A stretch of DNA of 64,000 nucleotides from an uncultured Phycisphaerae bacterium (GCA_937928595.1 CALGJV010000011.1:1-64000); one strand, 5' to 3'. Positions 17,950 through 27,541 are shown, numbered from the stretch's first letter. Translations and numbers: made by a program. The notes: generated from the letters alone by a model not told the origin.

Positions 17950-18804
17950 TCAACTCCGGTCGGCGGCCCAGGCCCGCAGGCGAGCCTCCAGCGGACGCCG
18001 GTCCGGTTCGAACTCGAGCGTGTGCGCGGCGTCGCCGAGCAGCGCGACATCCGGGGGCGTGGCCCCCACCCGCAGGAGCCAATTTCGCGCGGCGTTGTTG
18101 CGGACGACGCGTTCGCGGCCGGCGAGCCACGCGGTGGTCCGGGCGGCGAGGCTGCCGGGCCGCGCCCGCCGAATACGACGGTCGAGGCGGGCAGACTGGT
18201 AGAGGAACCGGGCGGTGGCATGCGTGAGACGCAGCGGGTCGCCGGAAATGAAAGCCCGCCCGGCCGGGTTGTCGGTGAACAGCGCCGGGTCGCTGAGGGG
18301 GATCTCGATGCGGGTTGTGGGGCGCTTCAGCAGAGCCGCGGCGATCCGCAGGCGTCCAACCCACCCCACATCGACCAGCGGAAACAGCCCCGGCGCGATC
18401 AATAGCAGTCGACGCACGCAGGCGGGCCGCGCCAGGGCCCACGCGGCCGCGAGCTTGCCGCCCCAACTCACGCCAACGACGTCGAGGGTTCCGCCGTGCT
18501 CGCCGCGGGCCGCGTCGGCGAGGTCGTCGAGGTCCGCAAGCCAGCGTTCGGCGGCGACCACGTCGCCCCGATCGGCCTCGTTGAGGCCGCTGCCGCGGCG
18601 GTCCACGAGCATCACCGCGGCCCCGTATTCGGCCAACACGGATGCGGACCACTCGAACCAGGCGCCGTGCGACTGGATGCCGTGGAGATAGAGGATTGTG
18701 CGCGGAGGGTGGTTCGGAGCGGGCGGCCAGTAGCGACCCTGAAGCACGTAGCCGTCACTGGCTGTCCAAGTGCGGAATTCGGGCGGTCGAAGGGGGGCGT
18801 GCAT
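17950..18804 (-). CDS. Alpha/beta hydrolase (monoacylglycerol-lipase-like)
   Basis: The 284-residue cytoplasmic protein has an alpha/beta-hydrolase core: oxyanion strand LYLHGIQSH (about 38-46), DRRGSG (about 69-74), nucleophile elbow GVSWGG (Ser about 114) and the C-terminal catalytic His in AAHTLEFEP. The usual acid site (GxxDxVV) reads GRERVV, so the Asp appears replaced or moved; either a different acidic residue completes the triad or activity is altered. Family knowledge: this group includes lysophospholipases and monoacylglycerol lipases. It begins with an ATG nine bases after the stop of the ACT-domain gene upstream, suggesting an operon, though no functional link is obvious. Confidence 0.8.
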   Translation of the reverse strand: MHAPLRPPEFRTWTASDGYVLQGRYWPPAPNHPPRTILYLHGIQSHGAWFEWSASVLAEYGAAVMLVDRRGSGLNEADRGDVVAAERWLADLDDLADAARGEHGGTLDVVGVSWGGKLAAAWALARPACVRRLLLIAPGLFPLVDVGWVGRLRIAAALLKRPTTRIEIPLSDPALFTDNPAGRAFISGDPLRLTHATARFLYQSARLDRRIRRARPGSLAARTTAWLAGRERVVRNNAARNWLLRVGATPPDVALLGDAAHTLEFEPDRRPLEARLRAWAADRS

Positions 18805-18813
18805 CCGCAGGGG

Positions 18814-19278
18814 CTACAGCTCGTGCTGGTCCAGCACCTGGAACTTGCGCTTGGTGAGCACGCGCACGGCCCCCTGCACGTCGTCCACCTGAATTACCAG
18901 GCACGGCTGGTGCTCCTGCGTGCGCCAGACCGTGTAGACGTAGTTGATGTTCACCTCGCCGCCGATGAGGGCGCTGCAGATCTCGAGGATGCCGCGTTTG
19001 CCCGCCGGCAGGGCGACGACCACCACCTCGCTCTCGCTGAGCGCGAAGCGGGCGTCGCTGAGGATCTGGTGCGCGGTGTCCGGGTCGTCCACGAGCAGCC
19101 GGACGATCGCGCAGTCCACGGAGGCGTCGACCGACAGCCCGAGAATGTGAACGGGCTCGTCCTCGAACAGGCGGGTGATGCGGAGCAACTGCCCGACGCG
19201 GTTCTCGAGGAAGATCGATAGTTGACGGCAGCAGGGGTACTCGCTGCCCTCAGCCGTCTGGAAGGGTTCCACGTTCAT
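18814..19278 (-). CDS. Tandem ACT-domain regulatory protein
   Basis: The 154-residue protein carries two ACT-like halves: LSIFLENRVGQLLRITRLFEDEPVHILGLSV (excerpt: LENRVGQLLRI, about residues 21-31), and VVALPAGKRGILEICSALI in the second. ACT domains bind amino acids and regulate linked enzymes; here no enzyme is attached, so it is a stand-alone ligand-binding regulator, as seen in IlvN/IlvH-like and planctomycete ACT proteins. The ATG at 19278 is chosen because the frame upstream of it reads low-complexity intergenic sequence. It is the first gene of a leftward pair with the alpha/beta hydrolase and is divergent from the BatA-like gene across about 120 bases. The ligand is unknown. Confidence 0.8.
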   Translation of the reverse strand: MNVEPFQTAEGSEYPCCRQLSIFLENRVGQLLRITRLFEDEPVHILGLSVDASVDCAIVRLLVDDPDTAHQILSDARFALSESEVVVVALPAGKRGILEICSALIGGEVNINYVYTVWRTQEHQPCLVIQVDDVQGAVRVLTKRKFQVLDQHEL

Positions 19279-19399
19279 GCAGCAACCCGATACGAGTCGA
19301 AGGGGCGGAAATCTCCAAACGTAGATGTAGGTTAGCTTTACGTGCCGCGGCTGTACAGCGCAAAATGCGGTTTTCAGGCACCGCGCGGGTGAAGTCGTC

Positions 19400-21559
19400 A
19401 TGAGCGCCCCGTTTTCCTTCCTGCAACCGGCCCTACTGTGGGGCCTGTCCGCGGCGCTGTTTCCGATCCTCATTCACTACCTCCTGCGGCCGCGCCCGCG
19501 GCGGGTGCGCTTCCCGGCGCTCGCATTACTGCGGGGCGCGATCGTCGATGGTCGCCGGGCGCATCGCGTGCGGCACGTCGTCCTGCTGCTCGTTCGGGCA
19601 AGCGGGTTGGGCGTCGCAGCGCTGCTGCTGGCCGGCCCCACCTGCGCGCCGGTGGGCGGTACGACCGACGGCGACGTCGCCACGGCCACGGTGCTGGTGC
19701 TCGACGACTCGCTGAGTACGCGGGCCCGCCTGCGTTTCGGGCAACCGGAAACGCTGCTCGACGTCCAACGCCGTTACGTGGCTGATCGGCTCGCCGAAGC
19801 CCACCGGGCGGCGCGCGGCAGCGAGTGGGCGCTCGTGACAGCCGGCGCCGCCACCGGAAGCTGGACGGCGGATCTCGAGAGCCTTCGGCAGCGCGTGGCG
19901 AGCGCGGCGGACGATCGTCTGCATGCCCGGCCGCTCGGCGCGGCGCTGGATGCGGCCGTGCGCCTGCTGCGCACGACGCGGCTGCCGGCGCGCCAGCTCG
20001 TAATCGTTTCGGATGGCGCAGCCTCCGCATGGCGTGACGTGCCACCGGGGTTGCTGGCGGGCCTCGAGGGCACGCGGGTCACGGTGGCGTGCGCGGCGGA
20101 AACGCCGCCCTTGAATCTGACACTCGCCGCGGCCGCCGGGCCCGACCTAGTGCACGCGGCGGCGCTGCCTACGCCGATCCGGGTGACGGTGCGTTCGGTG
20201 GGGGTGGCGACCGACGTGTGGGTCGTGGCCCGCGACGGAGAGACGGTGCTCCAGCGGGTCGGACCGCTGCCGCTGGCGGCTGGGGCGGCGGTTAGCACGG
20301 ATCTGCTCCTTCCGCCGGGGCCGCCGGGGCCGCGCTCGGCCACGATCAGCGTTGAGCCGGCCGATCTGCTGCCGTTTGACCAGGAGCGGCACGTCGCTTG
20401 GGAGACCGGTCCGCGACCGGCCGCGTGGCTCGTCGTGGCGGACGCGACCGAGGCGGACCGCGACGTCGCGGCGGTCGTTTTTCGCAACCTGCTTGCGCCG
20501 GACCTGCTGCCGCCGGAGCAACAGCGCCTGTCGCTGCGCGTGCTCGACCCGACGGGGTTGGCGGCGGCGCTGAGCACGCGCCGGGGCGGCGACCCGGCAC
20601 CGGCACTGGTCCTGATGCTGCCGAACGTATCCGTGTCGGTCGAGGGGCTCGATGCCCTGCGGCGCTGCATGGAAACGGGCGGTTGTGTGCTGTTGGCGCC
20701 CGACAGCCTGTCGCTGGCGCCGGACTGGCCGGGGCTGCGCGCGCTGCTCAGCGAGAATCCGCCGGAGCGGGAGACGCTTGCCACGGACGTGACGCTGCGT
20801 TTCGAGACGCCGCCGACGGACGAAACGCTGACGCTGGCCTACGCGGAGCTGGGGCGCGCCGTTGTTCGGCAACGTCTGCGACTGCCCGGCCTGCTCGGAC
20901 CGGCGACCGTCGTGGCGCGGTACAGCGACGGCCCGCCGGCCGTCGTCGCGCGGCGTTTCGGGACAGGCACGCTCGCGCTGCTCACGACGACGCCTGATCC
21001 GTCCTGGAGCGAATTGGGCATCCGCGCGGCGGGGCTGCTCACCTGGCTCCACCGTCTCGCGGACGCGGCACTCGGCGCGCCGTCGGCCGCCGCGCAGTTC
21101 TCGGCGGGCGAGACGGTGACGCGGCCGTTTCCGGCGCTGACCGGCACCGGACCGGCAGAGGTGCGGGCCCTCGGTGCGGCGGGACAGCCGGCGGCGTGGG
21201 TGCGGCTGCGGGACGGGCAGCCGGGGTCGCCGTGGCCCACGGTTTCCGCGGGCCGCTACGCGGTCCGATTGGCCGACCAGCCATTGTCGCCGGTGGAGTA
21301 CGTGGTGAACTGGCCCGCCGAGGAGTTCGACCTGACGCCGCTGACCGCCGCGGACCTGCCGCGCTGGCTGGGAGAAGTGCGCGCAAGCTTCGCATATTGT
21401 GGCAGTTTGGAGCGGAGCGCCGCAGGACGCGGCCCCTGGCACCGGCCCAGCCCGGCCCAGGCGCTGGGCGCGGCGGTCGCCGTGTTGTTCCTGCTGGAGA
21501 CCGTGTTGTCGGTGCGGAGGGGCCGGATGCCGTCGGGATCGGCCGCGACGACCGTCTGA
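19400..21559 (+). CDS. BatA-like membrane protein with VWA-type region
   Basis: The 719-residue protein opens with the BatA N-terminal membrane domain (FLQPALLWGLSAALFPILIHYLLRP; excerpt WGLSAALFPILIHYLLRP, residues 14-31, followed by basic RPRPRRVRFPAL). A second helix is at about 58-76. A VWA-like region follows (VLVLDDSLSTRARL, where a MIDAS DxSxS appears as DDSLST), ending at QLVIVSDG. A long beta-rich periplasmic part leads to a last membrane segment near residues 685-700. Family knowledge: such proteins accompany MoxR ATPases and DUF58 proteins in Bat-type loci. No MoxR or DUF58 gene is next to it here. The ATG at 19400 precedes the membrane domain directly. Confidence 0.82.
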   Translation: MSAPFSFLQPALLWGLSAALFPILIHYLLRPRPRRVRFPALALLRGAIVDGRRAHRVRHVVLLLVRASGLGVAALLLAGPTCAPVGGTTDGDVATATVLVLDDSLSTRARLRFGQPETLLDVQRRYVADRLAEAHRAARGSEWALVTAGAATGSWTADLESLRQRVASAADDRLHARPLGAALDAAVRLLRTTRLPARQLVIVSDGAASAWRDVPPGLLAGLEGTRVTVACAAETPPLNLTLAAAAGPDLVHAAALPTPIRVTVRSVGVATDVWVVARDGETVLQRVGPLPLAAGAAVSTDLLLPPGPPGPRSATISVEPADLLPFDQERHVAWETGPRPAAWLVVADATEADRDVAAVVFRNLLAPDLLPPEQQRLSLRVLDPTGLAAALSTRRGGDPAPALVLMLPNVSVSVEGLDALRRCMETGGCVLLAPDSLSLAPDWPGLRALLSENPPERETLATDVTLRFETPPTDETLTLAYAELGRAVVRQRLRLPGLLGPATVVARYSDGPPAVVARRFGTGTLALLTTTPDPSWSELGIRAAGLLTWLHRLADAALGAPSAAAQFSAGETVTRPFPALTGTGPAEVRALGAAGQPAAWVRLRDGQPGSPWPTVSAGRYAVRLADQPLSPVEYVVNWPAEEFDLTPLTAADLPRWLGEVRASFAYCGSLERSAAGRGPWHRPSPAQALGAAVAVLFLLETVLSVRRGRMPSGSAATTV

Positions 21560-21661
21560 ACTACCGGACGCGGCGTGGTCCCTTTTTCGCCCACGGGCGT
21601 CTACCATGGACGGATCCGCCCGGCCGGGCGCCGGGCCCGTCGCACGCAATCGGAAGCACCC

Positions 21662-24600
21662 ATGAGACCGGCCCGCACGCTGATTCGAGGTCTGTTGCTG
21701 TCGCTGCTGCTCGCGGTCGGAGCGCTGGCGGGGCCGCCGCGCCGCGGCGACTTCCCCGGCTACGGCATCCTGCCGAAGGAGGACACCGGCGCCGACCGGT
21801 TCCTACGTGAGCACCCGGAATACGACGGCCGCGGCGTGGTCGTGGCGATTTTCGACACGGGTGTGGACCCCGGCGCGCCGGGCTTGCAGGTCACCACCGA
21901 GGGCAAGCCGAAGATCATCGACCTGGTGGACGGCTCCGGCAGCGGCGACGTCGAGATGCGGACGGTCCGGCGGGCCGAGGACGGCGTGCTCGAAGGACTG
22001 TCCGGCCGCAAGCTGCGGATCAACCCGGCCTGGACGAATCCGAGCGGCGAATACCGCTTGGGGCTCAAACGGGCGTACGAGCTGTTTCCCGGAGAACTCG
22101 TGGGGCGGGTGGTCCAGAAGCGTCGGGAGAAGTGGGACGCGGAGCAGCGGGCCGCGGTGGCCGCGGCGAAGCGCACGCTCGGCGAGTTCGACGCGGCGCA
22201 CCCGACGCCGAGTGACGCGGAGCGGAGGGTCCGCGCGGAGTACGAAACGCGGCTGGAGGAGTTGCAGAAGCTTCAGGAGAAGTTCGACGATCCCGGCCCG
22301 GTCTTCGATTGCGTGGTCTTCCACGACGGGCAGGTTTGGCGCGCGGTGCTGGACTTGAACGAGAACGGCGACCTCGCGGACGAGAAGGCGCTGACCGATT
22401 ACCGCCGCGAGCTCAAGTACGGCACGTTCAGTGAGCTCGATCTGCTGAACTACGCGGTGAACATCTACGACGAGGGCCGTCTGCTGTCGGTCGTGGCCGA
22501 CTCCGGCGCGCACGGCACGCACGTGGCCGGCATCGTGGCCGCGTACTTTCCGGACGAACCGGAACTGAGCGGCCTCGCGCCGGGGGCGCAGCTGGTGTCG
22601 GTCAAGATCGGCGACACGCGGATCGGGGCCTCGTCAGTCGGTACGGGCGAGGTCCGCGGGGCGATCGCCGCGCTGCAAGCCGGGTGCGACCTGGTGAACA
22701 TGAGCTTTGGCGGGCCGACCGCCGACCCGGACCAGGGCCGCACGGTCGAGATCCTGTCGGAGCTGGTCAACCGGTACGGCGTGATCTTCGTGGCCAGCGC
22801 GGGCAACGAGGGTCCGGCGCTGACGACCGTCGGCGGTCCGGGGGCGACCACTTCGGCGCTGCTGGGCGTGGGGGCCTGCGTCTCGCCCGAGATGATGAAG
22901 ATGCAGTACAGCCTGCGCGACGCGCTGCCGGCGGTGCAGTTCACCTGGTCGTCGCGCGGCCCGACGGTGGACGGGCACCTCGGCGTCGCGTTCAGCGCGC
23001 CCGGCGCGGCGATTGCGCCGGTGCCTAACTGGGTACTGGCCCGCAATATGCTCATGAACGGGACGTCGATGGCGGCGCCGAACGCCTGCGGCAACATTGC
23101 CTTGCTGCTGTCGGCGCTGAAGGCCGAGGACCGGCCGCGCTCGCCGCACCGCGTGCGTCGCGCTCTGGAGAACACCGCGGTGCCGGTGCCCGGGGTGGAG
23201 CCGTTCGCGCTGGGAGCGGGGCTCATCCAGGTCGACCGGGCCTACGACTATCTCACACGCTTCGCGGACGTGACGGACGAAGATCTGCGGTTCACGGTCC
23301 GCGTGCCGGCCCGCGACAACGCGCGCGGCATCTACCTGCGGGAGCCGTTCGAGGTGGACCGCCCGCTCGACGCGCGCGTGATGATTGTGCCGGAGTTCCA
23401 TCCCGACGCCGACAACCGCGCCAAGGTGGAGTTCGGCCTGCGGTGCCGGATCGAGACCACCGCGAGCTGGATCGAGGCGGCCGAGCACCTTCTGCTCATG
23501 CACGGCGGCCGGCGCCTGGACATCCGGGTCGACCCGACCGGCCTGCCGCCCGGAGCCCACTACGCCGAGTTGCGCGGCTACGACGCCGACCGCCCGGATC
23601 GCGGCCCGGTGTTCCGCCTGCCCGTCACTGTTGTCCGGCCGCAGGCCGTGGCGGAGGAGCGCGGCACGCACTGGCGCGAAACCCTGGGTTTCGCACCGGG
23701 GCGGATCGAGCGGCGGTTCCTCGCCGCACCGCAGGGAGCCACCTGGGCGGACGTGCGGGTGCGGCGCACCGGCGGCGAGGCGCCCCGGACGATGGTGCTG
23801 CACACCGTGCAGCTCGTGCCCGGCGCGCCGTACACCGAGTACGAGTTCAAGCAGTACCTCACGCTGCCGCCCGACGGCGACGAGGTCCGCACGATCAAGG
23901 TCGCCGGCGGCCGCACGCTCGAAGTGTGCCTCGCGCAGTTTTGGTCCAGCTTCGGCGAGACGACCTGCGAAGTGAGCGTCACTTTCCACGGCGTGCTTCC
24001 GGACCGCGACGAGATCACGCTCAACGCCGCCGAGGTCGCCGCGCGCGTGCTCATCACGACGCCGCTCGGGCGGGAACGCATCGCGCCGGCCGGCAGCCTC
24101 GACACGCTGCGGCGGACGCTGCGGCCGCGGCAGGCGGACCTGCGGCCGCTGGACGGCGTGCGGGACCGGCTGCCCGAGCAGCGGCAGCTCTACGAGCTCG
24201 TGTTGACGTACGACGTGAAGCTGGACGAGGACGCGAAGGTCACGCCGCGCGTGGCGATGACCGAGATCAACGAGTTCGAGGACTCCTGGCAGTCGCAGAT
24301 CGTCATGATCTTCGATGCCCGCCGACGGCTGGTCAGCACGCAGAGCGGCGACCCGAAGCCGGTCAGTTTGACGAAGGGCGATTATGTGGTGCGGTTCCAC
24401 GTGCGATACGACGACCTCGCGGCGCTCGACCGGCTGAAGGACATGGCACTGCTGCTGGATCGGGCCCTGCCCGACCCGCTGGCGCTGCGGTTCTACGCGG
24501 ATCCGGACGACGCGTTGCTGGACGGGCCGCGCTTCAGCCCGCGGTACATGGAGCGCGGCGAGCAGGTCGTGCTGCTGCTGGCGGGGCCCCCGGCGGACAA

Positions 24601-25489
24601 GCTGCCGAACGGCGCCCAGCCGGGTGATCTGCTGCTGGGCGCGCTGGAGTTCGCCGCGGCCAGCGACACGCTGCCCGGCGAGGGCAAGCGGCCGGGCGGC
24701 TGGCGCGTGACCTGCCTCGTGCCGCCCGTCGGTGGCGAAGGCGGCGAGAAGAAGCCGGCGAAGGCGGCCGCGGCCGACCCGAAGTCACCGGCCGAGAAGT
24801 ACGCGGAGGCGCTGCACGACTTCCGGCTCAAGCAACTGGCCCAGTGGCACGATCCGGCCGACGGGGCGCTGTTCGACCGGGTGGCGGCGGAGCTGCTGGC
24901 GGAACGGCCGGGCGATGTGTCGGTGCTGCTCGAGCAGCTCCGTCGCGCCGATGGCAAGCAGCGGGAGGACGACCTGGCGGCGGTCGTCGCGGCCGCCGAC
25001 CAGGTCCTGGCGCAGATCGACCGCGAAAAGCTGGCGGCGCATTTCGGGCTGAAGCTCGACCCGGACGACCAGGCCGCGCAGAGGACCCGCCAGGAGATGG
25101 AGAAGCAGAGGGATGCGCTGGTCGAGGCGCTGCGGCGGAAGGCCCGCGCGCTGTTGGACCGGGAGCGGCTCGCGCCTGTCACCCAACCGGTCGGGTTGCC
25201 GCCGGACGCGGCCGCGGATGCCTTTGAGGAAACGTTCGCGGAGTTGGCGCGCTGGGTGGACACCACGACCGGCGACTACCTGCCGCTGCACATCGACCGA
25301 CTGCGCCGGCTCGGGCAGCAGGGCGCGGCGCTGAAGCTGCTTAACCGGAAGATCGCTGACAGCACGCCGGACCGCGCGCTGCTTGAGCAGCGGGCGGCAC
25401 TGCTCGGGGAGCTGGGCTGGCGCCACTGGCAGCAGTACGAACAGCAGTGGCTCCTGATCCGTTTCCCGGCCGAGTACCCGCCGTTCTGA
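21662..25489 (+). CDS. Subtilisin-family peptidase, tripeptidyl-peptidase II homologue, exported
   Basis: The 1275-residue protein has a signal peptide (residues 1-24) followed by an S8 domain with catalytic Asp65 (IFDTGVDPG), His284 (GAHGTHVAG), oxyanion Asn382 (SAGNEGPA) and Ser469 (MNGTSMAAPNACG). The gap of about 220 residues between Asp and His matches the large insert of TPP II. The protein continues for about 800 residues in beta-sandwich and helical C-terminal regions in the TPP II order, and its length is close to eukaryotic TPP II (about 1250). Family knowledge: eukaryotic TPP II is a giant cytosolic spindle releasing N-terminal tripeptides; bacterial homologues are rare and known from planctomycetes. 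A secreted form would act on peptides in the periplasm. The ATG at 21662 opens the signal peptide. Confidence 0.88.
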   Translation: MRPARTLIRGLLLSLLLAVGALAGPPRRGDFPGYGILPKEDTGADRFLREHPEYDGRGVVVAIFDTGVDPGAPGLQVTTEGKPKIIDLVDGSGSGDVEMRTVRRAEDGVLEGLSGRKLRINPAWTNPSGEYRLGLKRAYELFPGELVGRVVQKRREKWDAEQRAAVAAAKRTLGEFDAAHPTPSDAERRVRAEYETRLEELQKLQEKFDDPGPVFDCVVFHDGQVWRAVLDLNENGDLADEKALTDYRRELKYGTFSELDLLNYAVNIYDEGRLLSVVADSGAHGTHVAGIVAAYFPDEPELSGLAPGAQLVSVKIGDTRIGASSVGTGEVRGAIAALQAGCDLVNMSFGGPTADPDQGRTVEILSELVNRYGVIFVASAGNEGPALTTVGGPGATTSALLGVGACVSPEMMKMQYSLRDALPAVQFTWSSRGPTVDGHLGVAFSAPGAAIAPVPNWVLARNMLMNGTSMAAPNACGNIALLLSALKAEDRPRSPHRVRRALENTAVPVPGVEPFALGAGLIQVDRAYDYLTRFADVTDEDLRFTVRVPARDNARGIYLREPFEVDRPLDARVMIVPEFHPDADNRAKVEFGLRCRIETTASWIEAAEHLLLMHGGRRLDIRVDPTGLPPGAHYAELRGYDADRPDRGPVFRLPVTVVRPQAVAEERGTHWRETLGFAPGRIERRFLAAPQGATWADVRVRRTGGEAPRTMVLHTVQLVPGAPYTEYEFKQYLTLPPDGDEVRTIKVAGGRTLEVCLAQFWSSFGETTCEVSVTFHGVLPDRDEITLNAAEVAARVLITTPLGRERIAPAGSLDTLRRTLRPRQADLRPLDGVRDRLPEQRQLYELVLTYDVKLDEDAKVTPRVAMTEINEFEDSWQSQIVMIFDARRRLVSTQSGDPKPVSLTKGDYVVRFHVRYDDLAALDRLKDMALLLDRALPDPLALRFYADPDDALLDGPRFSPRYMERGEQVVLLLAGPPADKLPNGAQPGDLLLGALEFAAASDTLPGEGKRPGGWRVTCLVPPVGGEGGEKKPAKAAAADPKSPAEKYAEALHDFRLKQLAQWHDPADGALFDRVAAELLAERPGDVSVLLEQLRRADGKQREDDLAAVVAAADQVLAQIDREKLAAHFGLKLDPDDQAAQRTRQEMEKQRDALVEALRRKARALLDRERLAPVTQPVGLPPDAAADAFEETFAELARWVDTTTGDYLPLHIDRLRRLGQQGAALKLLNRKIADSTPDRALLEQRAALLGELGWRHWQQYEQQWLLIRFPAEYPPF

Positions 25490-25580
25490 GGGCCGCGGGG
25501 CAGCGGACCGGCCGCCCGACACGCGCGGGGAGCGCCGAGGCGGGCGTGCGGCGGCAGCGCGCCGCGGCGTGGTGGTGGAT

Positions 25581-26048
25581 TCAGCGCTTGGCGCGCTTCG
25601 CGCCCCGGCCGGTGGTGCCCTTGGGGTGGTAGGCACACAGCGGCGACGAGCCGTCGCTGGTGTCGATCAGCTTGCTGATCTTGCAGTTGGTGAAGGCCTT
25701 CTCGATGCCGGCGATGGCGTCGTCGAGTTGGCGATGCAGGGGGCACAGATCCGCGCCGTGGGCCTCGAAACCCAGCGGGCACTCGTGAATCCGCTTGAGC
25801 GGGTCCACCGCCTGAACAACTTCCCACATCGTCAGGCTGTTCGGGGAGCGGGCCAGCGTGAACCCGCCGCCAAGGCCCCGCTGCGAGTGCAACAGGCCGG
25901 CCCGGCTGAGACCCTGTAGTACCTTGGCGAGGTAGCCTGCGGGCACGCGCGTCGCCTCGGCGATCTGCTGTGCCGTGAGGGGCTTCTCGGGGTTGGCCGC
26001 GAGCCACACCACGGCCCGCAACGCGTACTCGGTCGTCTGGCTGATCAC
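25581..26048 (-). CDS. Rrf2-family transcriptional regulator with cysteine cluster
   Basis: The 155-residue protein begins with the Rrf2 winged-helix domain (ISQTTEYALRAVVWLA, recognition helix RVPAGYLAKVLQGLSRAG, wing QRGLGGGFTLAR). Cys90, Cys102, Cys122 and Cys138 lie where IscR/NsrR-type members bind a [2Fe-2S] or [4Fe-4S] cluster, but the spacing (C-X11-C-X19-C) is not the classic C-X8-C-X5-C form, so cluster binding is inferred. The GTG at 26048 is preferred, with AAAGGTG a few bases upstream and the canonical family start; a frame to 26075 is possible. It is probably an iron-sulfur or redox sensor; no iron-sulfur assembly or nitrosative-stress gene is adjacent. A perfect palindrome in its upstream region may be its own operator. 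Confidence 0.9.
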   Translation of the reverse strand: MISQTTEYALRAVVWLAANPEKPLTAQQIAEATRVPAGYLAKVLQGLSRAGLLHSQRGLGGGFTLARSPNSLTMWEVVQAVDPLKRIHECPLGFEAHGADLCPLHRQLDDAIAGIEKAFTNCKISKLIDTSDGSSPLCAYHPKGTTGRGAKRAKR

Positions 26049-26160
26049 CGGAGCACCTTTCTTACAGGGCTTCACACTGTGACGGGCACACTGCCCCGTC
26101 CGCGCTCACGAGCGGCCGCACGACAGCACCGGTCGGGCACCCGAACAAGGTAACGGCATA

Positions 26161-26179
26161 AGTTTAGCAGTCTGACTGC
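26161..26179 (-). promoter_or_regulatory. Candidate Rrf2 operator (13-bp palindrome) with -10-like box
   Basis: GCAGTC-T-GACTGC (26167-26179) is a perfect dyad about 120 bases upstream of the Rrf2 start, and TAAACT (minus strand, 26166-26161) directly follows it as a possible -10. The dyad would overlap the promoter spacer, as expected for autorepression. The region 26076-26321 also holds a T7 and a T6 run (plus strand) but no gene. Confidence 0.4.
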
Positions 26180-26321
26180 ATCCCGCCACACCTTTTTTCG
26201 CGGTTTTTTTGTCCACAACCCGGATTGCCACCGCCCGGCCCCGTCGGTCCTGGAACACTTTCCGGCGCGTTTGTCTGGCCGTCCGAGCCGAGAGCGGTTG
26301 TGGCCCGCCCCCAACCCGGCG

Positions 26322-27419
26322 TCAGCTCAGAAGCCAGGCCGCGACGTCCTCTGCCGCCCGCGGCCGCCCCAGTTCCCGGGCGGCCTTCGCCATGCGCTGC
26401 CGCGCTGCCGCGGCGTTCAGATCCTCCAGCGCCGAGCGGAGCGGGGCCTCGTTCTGCTCCGGATCAATCCGGTCCTCGAGCACGACCGCCGCACCGTGGT
26501 CCACAAGGACCGCCGCGTTGGCGTGCTGGTGACGGTCGCGGTGGTAGGGGTACGGGAGCAGGATCGACGGCCGCCCGAGGGCGGTCAGCTCGGCCAGCGT
26601 CGACGCTCCGGCGCGGGAGATAACCAAGTCTGCCGCCGCCAAGGCGAGGGGCATCTCGTGCGTGAAGGGTACGACGTGCGCGGGAACCTCCGCCCGCTTG
26701 TACGCGGCCCGGACTTCGGCCTCGTCGGCGGCCCCGGTCAGGTGCAGCAACTGCCACTCCGGGTGGCGTTTCCAAAACGCCGGCCAGACCCGCATCAGAA
26801 CCTGGTTGACCGTGCGGGCTCCCTGCGAGGCCCCGGTGACGACCAGTGCCGGCTGATCAACCGACAGCCCGAAGTGCCTGCGGCCGGCCGCGCCGTCCGC
26901 TGTCGCGAACCCTGCGCGGATCGGGCAGCCGAGCGTCTGGCAGTAGGTGCGGGGCGAGAAGTACTGGCGAGTTACGTCCCATTGGAGCACGACGAGGTCG
27001 GACCGACGGGCCAGATAGCGGTTGGCGCGGCCCGGCACGGCGTCCGGGTTCAGGATCGTCACCCAGATTTTGAGACGCCGGGCGGCAATCACCGCCGGGC
27101 CCGCGGCGTAGCCCCCGAGGCCGAGCACGGCCTTGACCGCGTTGCGGCGGAGGTAGTCCGTCGCGGCGGCCACACTCCGCTGCCAGGCCCAGAGGAAGCC
27201 GGGCAGCCGCAGGGGGTGCTTCGTGAACGGCTGCACGGGCTGCGGCACCTGTCCGTAAGGTGTCGACTCGAGGAGTTGCCGGTCCAGCGGGCGGGTCGTC
27301 GTGAAGAAGGTGATCCGCGCGTCCGGGCGCAGCACCCGCACGGCGTCGGCCACGGCCAGGCCCGGGTACAGGTGTCCGCCGGTTCCGCCGCCCGCGAAGA
27401 CGAATTCCAGCGCGCCCAT
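26322..27419 (-). CDS. murG: UDP-GlcNAc:undecaprenyl-PP-MurNAc-pentapeptide GlcNAc transferase
   Basis: MurG makes lipid II from lipid I on the cytoplasmic face of the inner membrane. The 365-residue protein has the GT28 glycine-rich N-terminal loop FAGGGTGGHLYPGLAVA (residues 7-23), LGLGGYAAGPAV, the second G-loop VTGASQGARTVNQ, and the UDP-GlcNAc-binding region SRAGASTLAELTALGRPSILLPYP with downstream RHQHANAAVL. The length matches the family. The ATG at 27419 precedes the G-loop as usual; the frame upstream of it is not MurG-like. It is isolated from other mur genes, so the usual dcw cluster is broken here. It is divergent from purM. Confidence 0.95.
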   Translation of the reverse strand: MGALEFVFAGGGTGGHLYPGLAVADAVRVLRPDARITFFTTTRPLDRQLLESTPYGQVPQPVQPFTKHPLRLPGFLWAWQRSVAAATDYLRRNAVKAVLGLGGYAAGPAVIAARRLKIWVTILNPDAVPGRANRYLARRSDLVVLQWDVTRQYFSPRTYCQTLGCPIRAGFATADGAAGRRHFGLSVDQPALVVTGASQGARTVNQVLMRVWPAFWKRHPEWQLLHLTGAADEAEVRAAYKRAEVPAHVVPFTHEMPLALAAADLVISRAGASTLAELTALGRPSILLPYPYHRDRHQHANAAVLVDHGAAVVLEDRIDPEQNEAPLRSALEDLNAAAARQRMAKAARELGRPRAAEDVAAWLLS

Positions 27420-27541
27420 CGTGGCGGGGATGATAGCGTGAGCGGCTCGCAGCGCCCAACAACGCCGGTGTGCGCCGGTGCTCGCGGACCGGTTCGGCCG
27501 GCAACTGGTGAACGCCGCGGGTTTCGGGTAAGAGGGCGCCC

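Noticed and set aside
18006-18030. tRNA T-arm-like GGTTCGAACTC
   Set aside because: It is within the alpha/beta hydrolase gene and no acceptor or anticodon stem fits. No tRNA was found in the window.
19310-19345. Shared CCTACATCTA string near 19.3 kb and 39.5 kb as a common operator
   Set aside because: The two sites are in opposite orientation relative to the nearest genes and the match is only about 10 bases.
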